Shown here: piece after piece, positions 25,028 to 33,573 of the stretch
Layout: each line of letters starts with the position of its first letter
Position numbering within the stretch: position 1 is the stretch's first letter
Source: Caulobacter sp. SL161
GTDB taxonomy: Bacteria; Pseudomonadota; Alphaproteobacteria; Caulobacterales; Caulobacteraceae
NCBI RefSeq assembly: GCF_026672375.1
Contig: NZ_JAPPRA010000002.1
Coordinates: forward strand, 1 to 64,000
Direction: 5' to 3'
DNA: 64,000 nt
The notes under the pieces: generated by a model
Databases searched by the model: none
Told to the model about the DNA's origin: nothing
Seen by the model: the letters and a program-made list of their open reading frames with translations, nothing else
Position numbers and translations under genes: made by a program

Positions 25028-27982
25028 CTATGCGGCGCGGTAGAGCCGGTCAGCCGGATCGTTCAGCGGCCTGAACCCGCTTGCGTTTGCGGCGTCGGCC
25101 CAGAGGTAATCGCCCGTGAGGCCGACATGAGCCCAACTCATCGGCGACAGGTGCGCCAGAAGCTCGTCGGGAGCAGCCACATCCCGCTCGCGCAGATGCT
25201 CGACGGCCCGCTGCATATATAATGTGTTCCAAAGCGCGATGGCGGCGATCACCAAGTTGAGGCCCGAGGCGCGGTGCTCCTGGTTTTGCAGCGTGCGATC
25301 AGCGATGCGGCCTTGCTTGTGAACGAACACTGCCTGAGCCAACGCGTGGCGGGCCTCGCTTTTGTTGAGCCCGGCTTGGCAACGTCGGCGCAGTTCAGGG
25401 CTTTCCAACCAATCCAGGGTGAACAGCGTGCGCTCGATCCGGCCGACCTCGGCCAGGGCCATGTCCAAACGATTCTGGCGCTTGAACGCAGACAGCTTCT
25501 TGAGCATGACCGATGGAGCGACTGAGCCGGCCTTGATCGAGGCTGCGAGCCGGACGATGTCATCCCAGTTCTCCTCGATCACATCGACCCGGATAGGCCG
25601 GCCTAAAAGCGGCTCCAGAATCTTCTGGCGCGGCTTTGCGCCGATGATGGCCAGCCGTCGATCTTGCAGATCGCGAAGCCTCGGGACGAAGCGGTAGCCG
25701 AGCAGGTGGCATAGCGCGAAGACGTGGTCAGTCGCTCCGCCAGTATCGGTATAGTGCTCGCCGCCCCCGCGGCCGATCAGGCCATCGAGCACATAGGGCG
25801 CTTCCGATGAGGTGGCTGATAGCACGCGGGTGTTGAACGAGCCGTGCATATCCGACAGGTGGGTGTAGATTCGTAGGCCAGGCTCGGGCCCATACTTGGC
25901 GTTCACCTCGCCTGCGCCGCCCCGCCGTCGACCGGATCGGAAGAATTGGCCGTCGGACGACGAGGCTTGGCCATCGCCCCAATGTCGCGCGAACGGTTGG
26001 GCGTGATGAACCTCAATAATCCTGGCCAGCGCGGCCTTGTAGTTCTCCTCGCTCAGATACCAGCTCTGGGTCCAGGCGAGCTGAGCGTAGGTGACGCCCT
26101 GGCTGGCGTTGGCCATGCGCTCAAGGCCCAGATTGGTGGCGTCGGCCAGGACGGCGGCGAGGATGCAGTTGGAATTATCGTGGACCTTCCCGGACCGTAG
26201 CTCGCGGAACATCGAGGAGAAGCCTGTCAAGACGTCGACTTCTCGCAGCAGTTCAGTGATCCGGACGCGCGGCAGTAGCGCGTCGATCGCCCGGTCCAGA
26301 GAGCGGGCCTCGTCTGGCGCATTGGCCTTGACGGGCGTGACCGACAGCTCCTGGCCCTTCAGCGTCACCCCGATCAGGTCATTTCTGGTCAACCGCCTGG
26401 CGAACACGGCCAGCCGCTGATCCAGGAAGCCGGCCCGCTCAGCCAGATAACTTCTCAGTTCGACGTTTACGGCCAGCGCCTTGGCTTCGGCGGCGACTTC
26501 GTCCTTGGGCAGCAGATAGTCAGCAAATCGTTTGTAGGAGCGCGAGCCCTCGATCCAGACATCGCCGGATCGAAGGCGATCACGCAGCGTCGCTGTAACG
26601 GCCGTCTCATAGAAGCGTCGGTTGATCGGTCCTCCGGCCGGCTTGACCAAGGCCTTCCATTGTTTGGATGCGAACGGCAGCGGGGCGTCACTGGGAAGCT
26701 CCCGCCGGCCGGACTGGTTGAGGTCACGCAGGATCTCCAGCGCCTTGAGCAAGGGCGCGCCGCCGGTTCCGGCCCTGAACTGCATGTGCTCCAGGAACGT
26801 TGGAGCAAACCGGCGCAGCGCCCCGTAGCGATCTGCGGCGCTGACCAGGGGATCTTCGATGGCGAGAGCCGCCAGGGCGTCGATCTTGGGCCGGACCGCG
26901 AGAACCTTCCACCAGCCCACCTGGGCGTCGATGCGATCGAGCACGTCACCGCCATCCATCCTGGCCTGGTCGATTGCGCCAATCACACCACTGAACAAGC
27001 GCATGAGCTGGCTGATCTCGCGGCTGCTGGCCTGGTACTTGCGCTCGCGGCCTCGCCGCCCCTTGGCGAACAGCGAGCCGACCATCTTGTCGAACATGTC
27101 CGTGGCGGCGTCGCTGAGGCGACTTTCCAGAAAGATCAGTTGCGCCACTACGGTCGCGCGGCGGCGGCCGACGCTGTAGCCGCTGAGCAGGAAGGCCGGT
27201 GCGACGGAACCTTCACGCACATATTGCTCGAAGCGGCGCTCGTGGATGGATTGGGCGATCACCGGATCGATACCCATCTCACGAATGTAAGCCAAGCGCT
27301 CGGTGACGGCCGCCATGTTCGCAGCGCTGGGGGATTCTGGAATTTCACGCAGCCAGGCCAGAGGCGACTTGCGCAAAGCCGGATCGCTGATCAGTAGGCG
27401 GTCGACAGCCTCCAACTGCGAAAGCGTGAGCGGCGCCAGGAGGTCCTCTGCGGCTTTGCGCCGGGCCTGGGAGCGACCGGCCAAACCGACACGCTCCAGG
27501 GTATCTGGAGACGGCAACACAATCCGGCGCCCGCGCAGGTCTGCGATCAGGGCTTCAATGATCGGCCCGCCCTTGTCCGTCGCCCCGGCCGCCGCGGCAG
27601 CGATTGACACGGCCTGACGAAGATCGTCGCGAACGAATGTGCGCAATCCTAGCCGACTGTAGAGCTGACCGGTGTGGTCGAGACGAGTCTGGGGCCGTTT
27701 GGAATAGTCGCTTAAGGCCGATGGCGACACATGGAGCTGTGCAGCCAGGAACCGCGTGACGACCAAGGGCACGGCTTCACCATATCGCCATCCAAATCCT
27801 GGATGTCGGAGCAGCGCCAGCTGCAGCGCAATACCGAGCTTGTTGGCGGGACCCTTGCGGATGTCGATCCACCGCAGGTCTTCGGGCGACAGCGTATAGT
27901 ATCGCGCCACTTCCCGATCAGTGACCGGAGGTTCGAACAGCCTTCGCCGTTCGTCACCCGTGAGCAAGCTTCGCCGCGCCAT
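25028..27982 (-). CDS. tnpA: Tn3-family transposase
   Basis: The 984-residue product has the normal length of TnpA. The N-terminal part carries the Tn3 DUF4158-type domain (RRSLLTGDERRRLFEPPVTD, YTLSPEDLRWI). The catalytic DDE domain shows the family blocks LADATNLGLERMA, SSSDGQFF, KYGPEPGLRIYTHLSDMHG, YTDTGGATDHVFALCHLLGY, RFVPRLRDL and the final IALWNTLYMQRAV. No frameshift is seen, so it is probably active. It is transcribed towards the left end and is divergent from the resolvase, with the res site between them. The start is the ATG at 27,982 (MARRSLLTGDE). Confidence 0.97.
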   Translation of the reverse strand: MARRSLLTGDERRRLFEPPVTDREVARYYTLSPEDLRWIDIRKGPANKLGIALQLALLRHPGFGWRYGEAVPLVVTRFLAAQLHVSPSALSDYSKRPQTRLDHTGQLYSRLGLRTFVRDDLRQAVSIAAAAAGATDKGGPIIEALIADLRGRRIVLPSPDTLERVGLAGRSQARRKAAEDLLAPLTLSQLEAVDRLLISDPALRKSPLAWLREIPESPSAANMAAVTERLAYIREMGIDPVIAQSIHERRFEQYVREGSVAPAFLLSGYSVGRRRATVVAQLIFLESRLSDAATDMFDKMVGSLFAKGRRGRERKYQASSREISQLMRLFSGVIGAIDQARMDGGDVLDRIDAQVGWWKVLAVRPKIDALAALAIEDPLVSAADRYGALRRFAPTFLEHMQFRAGTGGAPLLKALEILRDLNQSGRRELPSDAPLPFASKQWKALVKPAGGPINRRFYETAVTATLRDRLRSGDVWIEGSRSYKRFADYLLPKDEVAAEAKALAVNVELRSYLAERAGFLDQRLAVFARRLTRNDLIGVTLKGQELSVTPVKANAPDEARSLDRAIDALLPRVRITELLREVDVLTGFSSMFRELRSGKVHDNSNCILAAVLADATNLGLERMANASQGVTYAQLAWTQSWYLSEENYKAALARIIEVHHAQPFARHWGDGQASSSDGQFFRSGRRRGGAGEVNAKYGPEPGLRIYTHLSDMHGSFNTRVLSATSSEAPYVLDGLIGRGGGEHYTDTGGATDHVFALCHLLGYRFVPRLRDLQDRRLAIIGAKPRQKILEPLLGRPIRVDVIEENWDDIVRLAASIKAGSVAPSVMLKKLSAFKRQNRLDMALAEVGRIERTLFTLDWLESPELRRRCQAGLNKSEARHALAQAVFVHKQGRIADRTLQNQEHRASGLNLVIAAIALWNTLYMQRAVEHLRERDVAAPDELLAHLSPMSWAHVGLTGDYLWADAANASGFRPLNDPADRLYRAA

Positions 27983-28098
27983 CGGAATGTCTCCGCCGCT
28001 TCTGCGGCGGCTCAGAATTCACGAAATGAGAGACGCTGACCAGCCTCAACGAAAACAGCGGCTTGCGTGTCTCGAATTATAGTCTCAGAAATAGGCGC
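27983..28098. promoter_or_regulatory. res site and divergent tnpA/tnpR promoters
   Basis: The 116-bp gap between divergent tnpA and tnpR is the usual place for res. It contains a hairpin CCGCCGC / GCGGCGG (27,993-28,010), the pieces GAGAGACG and GTGTCTCGAATTATAGTCTC, and an AT-rich centre next to the tnpR start, fitting a resolvase binding subsite. The exact crossover point is not determined. Confidence 0.6.
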
Positions 28099-28653
28099 AT
28101 GATTTGCGGATATGCACGGGTTTCGACCGACGGTCAGAGCGTCGCCGCGCAGGTCGCCGAACTGACGGCCGCCGGCTGCGAGAAGGTGTTCAGCGAGACC
28201 GCGTCCGGCGCCAAGACCGATCGCACCCAGCTCAAGAAAGCCATCGCCTCGCTCGCCGCCGGCGACGTGCTGGTGGTCACTCGACTGGATCGACTGGCGC
28301 GATCGACCCGCGACCTGCTCAACGTCCTCGCGGCGCTCGCCGAGAAAGACGCGAAGTTCCGCTCAATTCGAGACACCTGGGCCGACACCACCACCCCGCA
28401 TGGCCGGTTGATGCTGACGGTGCTCGGCGGCCTGGCCGAGTTCGAGCGCGAGTTGATCCGTTCGCGCACCAGCGAAGGCCGCGAACGCGCCAAGGCCCGC
28501 GGTGTGAAGCTTGGCCGCCGTCACAGCCTGACCGTGGCGCAACGCGCTTTCGTTGCCCAGCAACGGGCCAATGGCGAGAGCGTGCGCCATCTGGCCCGGG
28601 TTCTGGGCGTCAGCAAAGCGACCATCGGGCGCATCCCGCCGGCTGAAATATGA
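28099..28653 (+). CDS. tnpR: Serine recombinase (resolvase)
   Basis: The 184-residue product has the resolvase N-terminal domain: ICGYARVSTDGQSVAAQVAE with the nucleophile Ser in YARVSTD (residue 9), then VTRLDRLARSTRDLLNV, and LGGLAEFERELIRSRTSEGR. A C-terminal HTH follows (GESVRHLARVLGVSKATIGR). The ATG at 28,099 is the family start (MICGYARVS), and the frame upstream is res DNA. It resolves cointegrates formed during Tn3 transposition and probably represses tnpA and tnpR by binding res. Confidence 0.95.
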   Translation: MICGYARVSTDGQSVAAQVAELTAAGCEKVFSETASGAKTDRTQLKKAIASLAAGDVLVVTRLDRLARSTRDLLNVLAALAEKDAKFRSIRDTWADTTTPHGRLMLTVLGGLAEFERELIRSRTSEGRERAKARGVKLGRRHSLTVAQRAFVAQQRANGESVRHLARVLGVSKATIGRIPPAEI

Positions 28654-28699
28654 AGGGCGGGCCGATCTGCCGGCTTGGCCGTCGCGAGCGTGGCGACAA

Positions 28700-29104
28700 T
28701 CAGGTTTCCGTCGTGAGGGCCAGCGCCTCGATCACCCTGCAGTCGGCGGCCCGCCCGTCGCAGGTGGCCGCCACCATCCGCCGCAGCTCGTCGCGCAGCG
28801 TCTCCAACTGGGCGATCTTGGCCTCGACGTCTTCGAGCTGATGGACGGCCAAGGCGTTGGCTTCGCCGCAGGGGCGCTCGGGATTGTCGGAGAGGTCCAG
28901 CAGGTTGCGGATGGCCTCGACCGAGAAGCCGAGCTGGCGCGCGTGACGGATGAAGGCCAGGCGCCGGACGGCGGTGGCGTCATAGACCCGCCGATCATTG
29001 GCGGCGCGGATCGGCGCCGGCAGCAGCCCGATCTGCTCGTAGAAGCGAATGGTCGGGACCTTGACGTCGGAGGCCGTGGCCAGCTGGCCGATCGATAGGG
29101 TCAT
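28700..29104 (-). CDS. MerR-family metal-responsive regulator
   Basis: The 134-residue product begins with a MerR HTH (LSIGQLATASDVKVPTIRFY, EQIGLLPAP, RRVYDATAVRRLAFIRHARQ). A long dimerisation helix follows, and then the metal loop with Cys in PCGEANAL, TCDGR and ADCRVI. This spacing of cysteines resembles the ZntR/CadR/PbrR branch that senses Zn, Cd or Pb. It is divergent from the cation transporter gene and a strong dyad lies between them. It should control the cargo operon; which metal it senses cannot be decided from the sequence. Confidence 0.88.
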   Translation of the reverse strand: MTLSIGQLATASDVKVPTIRFYEQIGLLPAPIRAANDRRVYDATAVRRLAFIRHARQLGFSVEAIRNLLDLSDNPERPCGEANALAVHQLEDVEAKIAQLETLRDELRRMVAATCDGRAADCRVIEALALTTET

Positions 29105-29138
29105 GGAATTTTCCTCGCCTTAGGCAAATAGGCCCTTG

Positions 29139-29159
29139 ATCCTCTAGTGGCTAGAGGAT
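29139..29159. promoter_or_regulatory. MerR-type operator
   Basis: Perfect 9-bp inverted repeat ATCCTCTAG / CTAGAGGAT with a 3-bp spacer between merR and the transporter gene. It follows TTGAT, a possible -35 element. MerR regulators bind such dyads between the -35 and -10 boxes. Confidence 0.7.
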
Positions 29160-29161
29160 GC

Positions 29162-29830
29162 ATGGATGACGCCATGAGCGACTCTTGTTCCAGCAAGCCG
29201 GCCGTCTTGGGCTGCGGTTGCGGCGCCGAGGTGAAGTTCGACGGCGCCACCCCGGCCTATCGCCGCGCCCTGGCCTGGGTGATCGCGATCAACCTGCTCG
29301 GCTTCGTCGTGGTGCTGATCGGCGGCCTGATCGAGGGTTCGGCGTCCCTGTCGGCCAACGCCCTGGACTTCCTGGCCGACAGCGCCACCTACGCCATCAG
29401 CCTGTGGGCCATCGGACGCTCGGTGACCATCCGCACCGGCGCGGCCCTGTTCAAGGGCGTCAGCCTCGGCGCGGTGGCTCTGTCCGTCGTCGGCTTCGCC
29501 GCCTGGCGAGCCTGGAGCGGCGCGGCGCCGTCGGGCGAGGCGATCTCGGCGCTCGGTCTGTTCGGCGCCCTGGCCAACCTCGTCGCGGCCGCCCTGCTGG
29601 TTCGCTATCGCGACGGCGACGCCAACGTCCGGTCGGTCTGGCTCTGCACCCGCAACGACCTGATCCAATGCCTGGCCGTCGCCGCCACGGGGGTCATGGT
29701 CTGGCTGACCGGCTCGCGCTGGCCCGATCTCATCGTCGGCGTGCTGCTGGCCGGCGTCTTCTTGAGCTCGGCCTATCAGATCATTCGCCAAGCCCGCGCC
29801 GAACACCGCGCCGACGCCACCCCCGCCTGA
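29162..29830 (+). CDS. CDF-like cation transporter
   Basis: The 222-residue product has a Cys-rich N-terminus (SDSCSSKPAVLGCGCGAEV) and six hydrophobic segments. The motif DFLADSATYAISLWAI in the second one matches the metal-site helix of cation diffusion facilitators (D-x3-D). The fifth helix carries RNDLIQCLAV in place of the usual H-x3-D, and the cytoplasmic C-terminal domain is missing, so the family relation is clear but the metal site is unusual. Start codons at 29,162 and 29,174 are both possible; AGAGG precedes the first. It is the first gene of the cargo operon, next to a MerR dyad, and is followed by the FTR1 gene with 1 bp between them. Confidence 0.8.
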   Translation: MDDAMSDSCSSKPAVLGCGCGAEVKFDGATPAYRRALAWVIAINLLGFVVVLIGGLIEGSASLSANALDFLADSATYAISLWAIGRSVTIRTGAALFKGVSLGAVALSVVGFAAWRAWSGAAPSGEAISALGLFGALANLVAAALLVRYRDGDANVRSVWLCTRNDLIQCLAVAATGVMVWLTGSRWPDLIVGVLLAGVFLSSAYQIIRQARAEHRADATPA

Positions 29831-29831
29831 C

Positions 29832-31835
29832 ATGCTCAAGCTCTTGCCAAACACGCCGCTTCGCGCTCATGGATTGATAATGATTACTGGTCTCAAGGGG
29901 CGTCTGGCCTCGATCCTTGGCGCGCTGCTGTCGGTCCTGATCCTGGCGGCGGCGCCCATGGCCCACGCCCAGGAGGCGTCCTCGTCCCAGACGGCCTGGC
30001 GGCTGCTCGACTATCTCTCGGTCGACTACGCCGGCGCCGTGAAGGACGGCAAGGTGGTCAGTCCTTCCGAATATGCCGAGATGAACGAGTTCGCCGGTCA
30101 GGTGCGCGACCGCATCGCCGGCCTGCCGGCCACCAAGGCCCAGCCTCAATTGCTGGCCCAGGCCGAAAGCTTGCAGGCGACCATCGCCGCCAGGCAGGAG
30201 CCGGCCGTGGTCTCGGCCAAGGCCCACGCCTTGGCCAACGCGCTGCTGGTCGCCTATCCCACGCCGCTGGCCCCCCGGCGGGCGCCGGACCTGGCGCGGG
30301 GCGCGGCCCTCTACGCGGAGAACTGCGCGGCCTGCCACGGCGAGACCGGCAAGGCGGACGGGCCCAACGCGGCGGGCCTGGATCCGCCGCCGATCGCCTT
30401 CGCCGACGCCGAGCGCGCCCGCCAGCGCAGCGTCTTCGGGCTCTATCAGGTGATTCAGCAGGGCCTCGACGGCACCGCCATGGCCAGCTACGCCCACCTG
30501 CCCTCCGACGACCGCTGGGACCTGGCCTTCTATGTCGGGCGCTTCGCCTTCAGCGACGCCGAAGCCGCCCAAGGCGAGAAACTGTGGAACGAGGACGCCG
30601 CCGTGCGGGCCCGCTTCCCGGACCTTCAGACCCTGACCCAGACCACGCCCGCCGCCCTGGCCTCGGCCATCGGCGAGACCAAGGCGCGGGCCCTGACGGC
30701 CTATCTGCGCCGCCATCCGGAGGTCGTCACCCGGACCGGCGGCGGCTCGCTGGACGTGGCGCGCCAGAAGCTCGCCGCCAGTCTCAAGGCCTATGAGGCG
30801 GGAGATCGCAAGGGCGCGGCGGACCTGGCGCTGGCGGCCTATCTTGACGGCTTCGAGCCGGTCGAGCCGTCGCTGGGCGCGCGCGACCCGGCGCTGATGC
30901 GCCGGATCGAAGGGGCGATGGGCGACGTGCGCGGCGCGATCGGCAAGGCCGCGCCCGCCAGCGAGGTCAGGAGCCAGATCGAACGGCTCGACGCCCTGTT
31001 CGCCGCGGCCGGCCGGGCTCTGGCGCCGGAAAAGGCCAGCAGCCTGTCGAGCTTCGCCGGCGCCTTCACCATCCTGCTGCGCGAGGGCTTGGAGGCCCTG
31101 TTGATCGTGGTCGCCATGATCGCCTTCCTGCGCAAGGCCGAGCGGACCGACGTCCTGCCTTACGTCCACGGCGGCTGGATCGCGGCCCTGGCGGCCGGCG
31201 GCCTGACCTGGGCGGCGGCGACCTTCTTCATCTCGATCAGCGGCGCCAGCCGCGAACTGACCGAGGGCTTCGGTTCGATCATCGCCGCCGTGGTGCTGAT
31301 CTCGGTGGGCCTATGGATGCACGGCAAGGCCCAGGCCGACGCCTGGCAGGTCTATATCCGCGAGAAGCTGTCCCACGCCCTGTCCAAGCAGTCGGCCTGG
31401 TTCCTGTTCCTGCTGGCCTTCATCGTCGTCTATCGCGAGGTCTTCGAGACCATCCTGTTCCTGACGGCCCTCTGGACCCAGGGCGGGGCCGGGGCGGTGC
31501 TGGCCGGGGTGGGTTGCGCGATCGTCGTGCTGGCCGCCATCGCCTGGGTCATGCTGCGCTTCTCCAAGCGCCTGCCGATCGGCCAGTTCTTCGAGTACAG
31601 CGCCATCCTGATGGCGATCCTGGCGGTCGTCCTGGCCGGCAAGGGCGTGGCCGCGCTGCAGGAGGCGGGGATGCTCGACTTGCATCCGCTGGCCCTGCCG
31701 CGCATCGAACTGCTGGGCTTGTTCCCGACAATCGAGGGAGTGTCGGCTCAGGTCCTGACGCTCGTCGTCCTCGTGAGCGGGTTCTGGTGGTCGCGGCGTG
31801 CCGCCACGGGCGCCAAGGCCGGCGCCTCGGCGTGA
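29832..31835 (+). CDS. FTR1-family permease fused to a cytochrome c domain
   Basis: The 667-residue product has a signal peptide (LGALLSVLILAAAPMAHAQE). A cytochrome c domain follows (GAALYAENCAACHGETGKAD, CxxCH haem site near residue 168), then a helical periplasmic part, and a C-terminal multi-helix FTR1 permease. The permease has both REGLEALL (about residue 418) and YREVFET (about residue 535), the two RExxE motifs that bind iron in Ftr1 and EfeU. In other bacteria such fusions take up iron or move lead (PbrT type) after oxidation. In this metal-efflux operon a PbrT-like role is also possible. The start could instead be the ATG at 29,880. Confidence 0.88.
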   Translation: MLKLLPNTPLRAHGLIMITGLKGRLASILGALLSVLILAAAPMAHAQEASSSQTAWRLLDYLSVDYAGAVKDGKVVSPSEYAEMNEFAGQVRDRIAGLPATKAQPQLLAQAESLQATIAARQEPAVVSAKAHALANALLVAYPTPLAPRRAPDLARGAALYAENCAACHGETGKADGPNAAGLDPPPIAFADAERARQRSVFGLYQVIQQGLDGTAMASYAHLPSDDRWDLAFYVGRFAFSDAEAAQGEKLWNEDAAVRARFPDLQTLTQTTPAALASAIGETKARALTAYLRRHPEVVTRTGGGSLDVARQKLAASLKAYEAGDRKGAADLALAAYLDGFEPVEPSLGARDPALMRRIEGAMGDVRGAIGKAAPASEVRSQIERLDALFAAAGRALAPEKASSLSSFAGAFTILLREGLEALLIVVAMIAFLRKAERTDVLPYVHGGWIAALAAGGLTWAAATFFISISGASRELTEGFGSIIAAVVLISVGLWMHGKAQADAWQVYIREKLSHALSKQSAWFLFLLAFIVVYREVFETILFLTALWTQGGAGAVLAGVGCAIVVLAAIAWVMLRFSKRLPIGQFFEYSAILMAILAVVLAGKGVAALQEAGMLDLHPLALPRIELLGLFPTIEGVSAQVLTLVVLVSGFWWSRRAATGAKAGASA

Positions 31836-31917
31836 TCTTGTTCCGCAGCCCCAGCCATAGGGATTTGTGACTATATAACGCGTTCCCGCGCTGCCATGCG
31901 CACGCTATAGGACGAGC

Positions 31918-32280
31918 ATGACGAGGTTGAGGACATGGCTAAGGCAGGTGGGAGGCGTGGTCTGCGCTTGCCTGATGCTAGCCATCGTCGTGGCTCCGAA
32001 CGTCGACGCCGCGATCTGCGGCGCTGAATCTACCGTGACGACGATCGACCAATCGGCCGTGGCTCAACATGCCGTCGAAGACGACTCGCAAGACCGTCAT
32101 CAAAGCGATGGCGGCGAGGCCTGTGTTCACGGCCATTGCCATCATGGGTCGCCGGTCATCGGCGTCGAGACAGCGCAAATCAGCACGCTGCGCGTGATGG
32201 CCAGTCGAGTCGCGCCGCACAGCCCGGGCATACCGTCGTCGCCCTGGCCGGACCGCATCAAAGAGCCCCCTCGCGCCTGA
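31918..32280 (+). CDS. His-rich periplasmic protein
   Basis: The 120-residue product has a signal peptide (VCACLMLAIVVAPNVDA). Its mature part contains a metal-binding cluster CVHGHCHHG and a further CGAES. It stands between the FTR1 gene and the czcC-like gene, where small periplasmic metal-binding proteins are common in czc and cus islands. Its role is probably to bind or sense divalent metal in the periplasm. No family name is secure. Confidence 0.7.
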   Translation: MTRLRTWLRQVGGVVCACLMLAIVVAPNVDAAICGAESTVTTIDQSAVAQHAVEDDSQDRHQSDGGEACVHGHCHHGSPVIGVETAQISTLRVMASRVAPHSPGIPSSPWPDRIKEPPRA

Positions 32281-32337
32281 CCCCGGCCGCGCCGACGCGC
32301 GTGTTCGCCCCTGTCAGATCGCAAGTAGGGACATTTC

Positions 32338-33564
32338 ATGTCATCGCTCTCTGCCCGACCCGCCGTTCTCGGTGCGGTCGCGGTTTTCGCGAGCCTCGGC
32401 GCGCCCTTGTGCGCGGCCGCCGCTCCAATCACCCTGGCCGCCGCTCTAGAGCGGGCCCAGGCCCAATCGCCGCTGATAACCTCGGCCCAGGCCGCGCTCG
32501 CCGCCGCCCAGGGTCGGGCGCGTCAGGCCGGCTTCTCGCCCAACCCGGAAGCCAGCCTGGAAAGCGAGAATATCGCCGGCTCCGGTCCCTATGAGGGGTT
32601 TTCCGGCGCCGAGACGACGTTCTCGATCGGCAAGCGCCTTGAGCTGGGCGGCAAGCGCCGAACCCGGGCCGCGGCCGCCCAGGCCGAGGTCGAGGCCGCC
32701 GTCGTTCGTGTCGCCATCGCTCGGGCCGACCTCATCCAGGAGGTGAAGACGCAGTATGCCGAGGCGCTGGAGGCCGATGCTAGGGTCGCCTTGGCCAAGG
32801 AAGCCGCCGAACGCGCCGAAGATCTGGCCCGTGTCGCCACGACGCTGGTCGAGGCAGGTCGCGAACCGCCGCTACGCGCCCTGCGGGCTCGCACGGCCAG
32901 CGACGAAGCCGACGCCGCCGTGCTCGCGGCTGAGGCTCAGGCCGCCGCCGCCCGACGCGCCCTGACCAGTCTCTGGGCCGATCCCGACCCGGCGATCGAG
33001 TTGGTCGAACCGCCGACCGGGCCGGCGCCGTCGGCGGTGATCGACCCGACCGCTTCCCTGGACGTTCGGCTGGCCCAGGCCGAGCGGGAAGCCGCGCAAG
33101 CGGCAATCGACCGCGAACGCGCGGCCGGCAAGCCCGACCTGACGATTCAGGCTGGTGTCCGGCGCTTCGAGCAGACGGGCGATCAGGCCCTGGTCGTCGG
33201 CTTTACCGCGCCCATTCCGATCCGGGATCGCAACCAGGGCAATGTCGCCGCCGCTCGCGCCGACGCCACGGCGGCCGAGGCGCGCGAGCGCCTCGTTCTG
33301 GCCCGGTCCGTCCGCGCGGTTCGCGACGCGCAAGCCTCCCTGCGGGCCGCCGCAGCTCGCCTGGAGGTGCTGCAAAGCCGCACCGTGCCCCAGGCGCAGC
33401 AGGCCGTGGACCTCGCCCGTCAGGGCTTCCAGGCCGGCAAGTTCTCGCTGCTCGATGTCCTGGACGCCCAGGCCGCACTGTCGGCTTCCCGCAATGACCT
33501 GATCGCCGCGCGCCTTGAGCGCGCCAAGGCGCTGGCCGCGCTCGAACGCGCCGCCGCGCAATAG
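32338..33564 (+). CDS. czcC: Outer membrane efflux protein (CzcC/TolC family)
   Basis: The 408-residue product has a signal peptide (VAVFASLGAPLCAAA) and the TolC/OEP repeat: long heptad helices (ITLAAALERAQAQSPLITSA, RTRAAAAQAEVEAAVVR), GFTAPIPIRDRNQGNVAAAR in the repeat hairpin, and a second helix set ending KFSLLDVLDAQAALSASRND. This is the outer channel of the tripartite RND pump. It is followed after 9 bp by czcB. Length is typical of the CzcC branch. Confidence 0.93.
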   Translation: MSSLSARPAVLGAVAVFASLGAPLCAAAAPITLAAALERAQAQSPLITSAQAALAAAQGRARQAGFSPNPEASLESENIAGSGPYEGFSGAETTFSIGKRLELGGKRRTRAAAAQAEVEAAVVRVAIARADLIQEVKTQYAEALEADARVALAKEAAERAEDLARVATTLVEAGREPPLRALRARTASDEADAAVLAAEAQAAAARRALTSLWADPDPAIELVEPPTGPAPSAVIDPTASLDVRLAQAEREAAQAAIDRERAAGKPDLTIQAGVRRFEQTGDQALVVGFTAPIPIRDRNQGNVAAARADATAAEARERLVLARSVRAVRDAQASLRAAAARLEVLQSRTVPQAQQAVDLARQGFQAGKFSLLDVLDAQAALSASRNDLIAARLERAKALAALERAAAQ

Positions 33565-33573
33565 GACCTCCAC

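Noticed and set aside
29781..31169. 462-codon minus-strand ORF opposite the FTR1 gene
   Set aside because: It is the GC-rich antisense shadow of a clear FTR1-cytochrome c gene, full of Gly, Arg and Gln.
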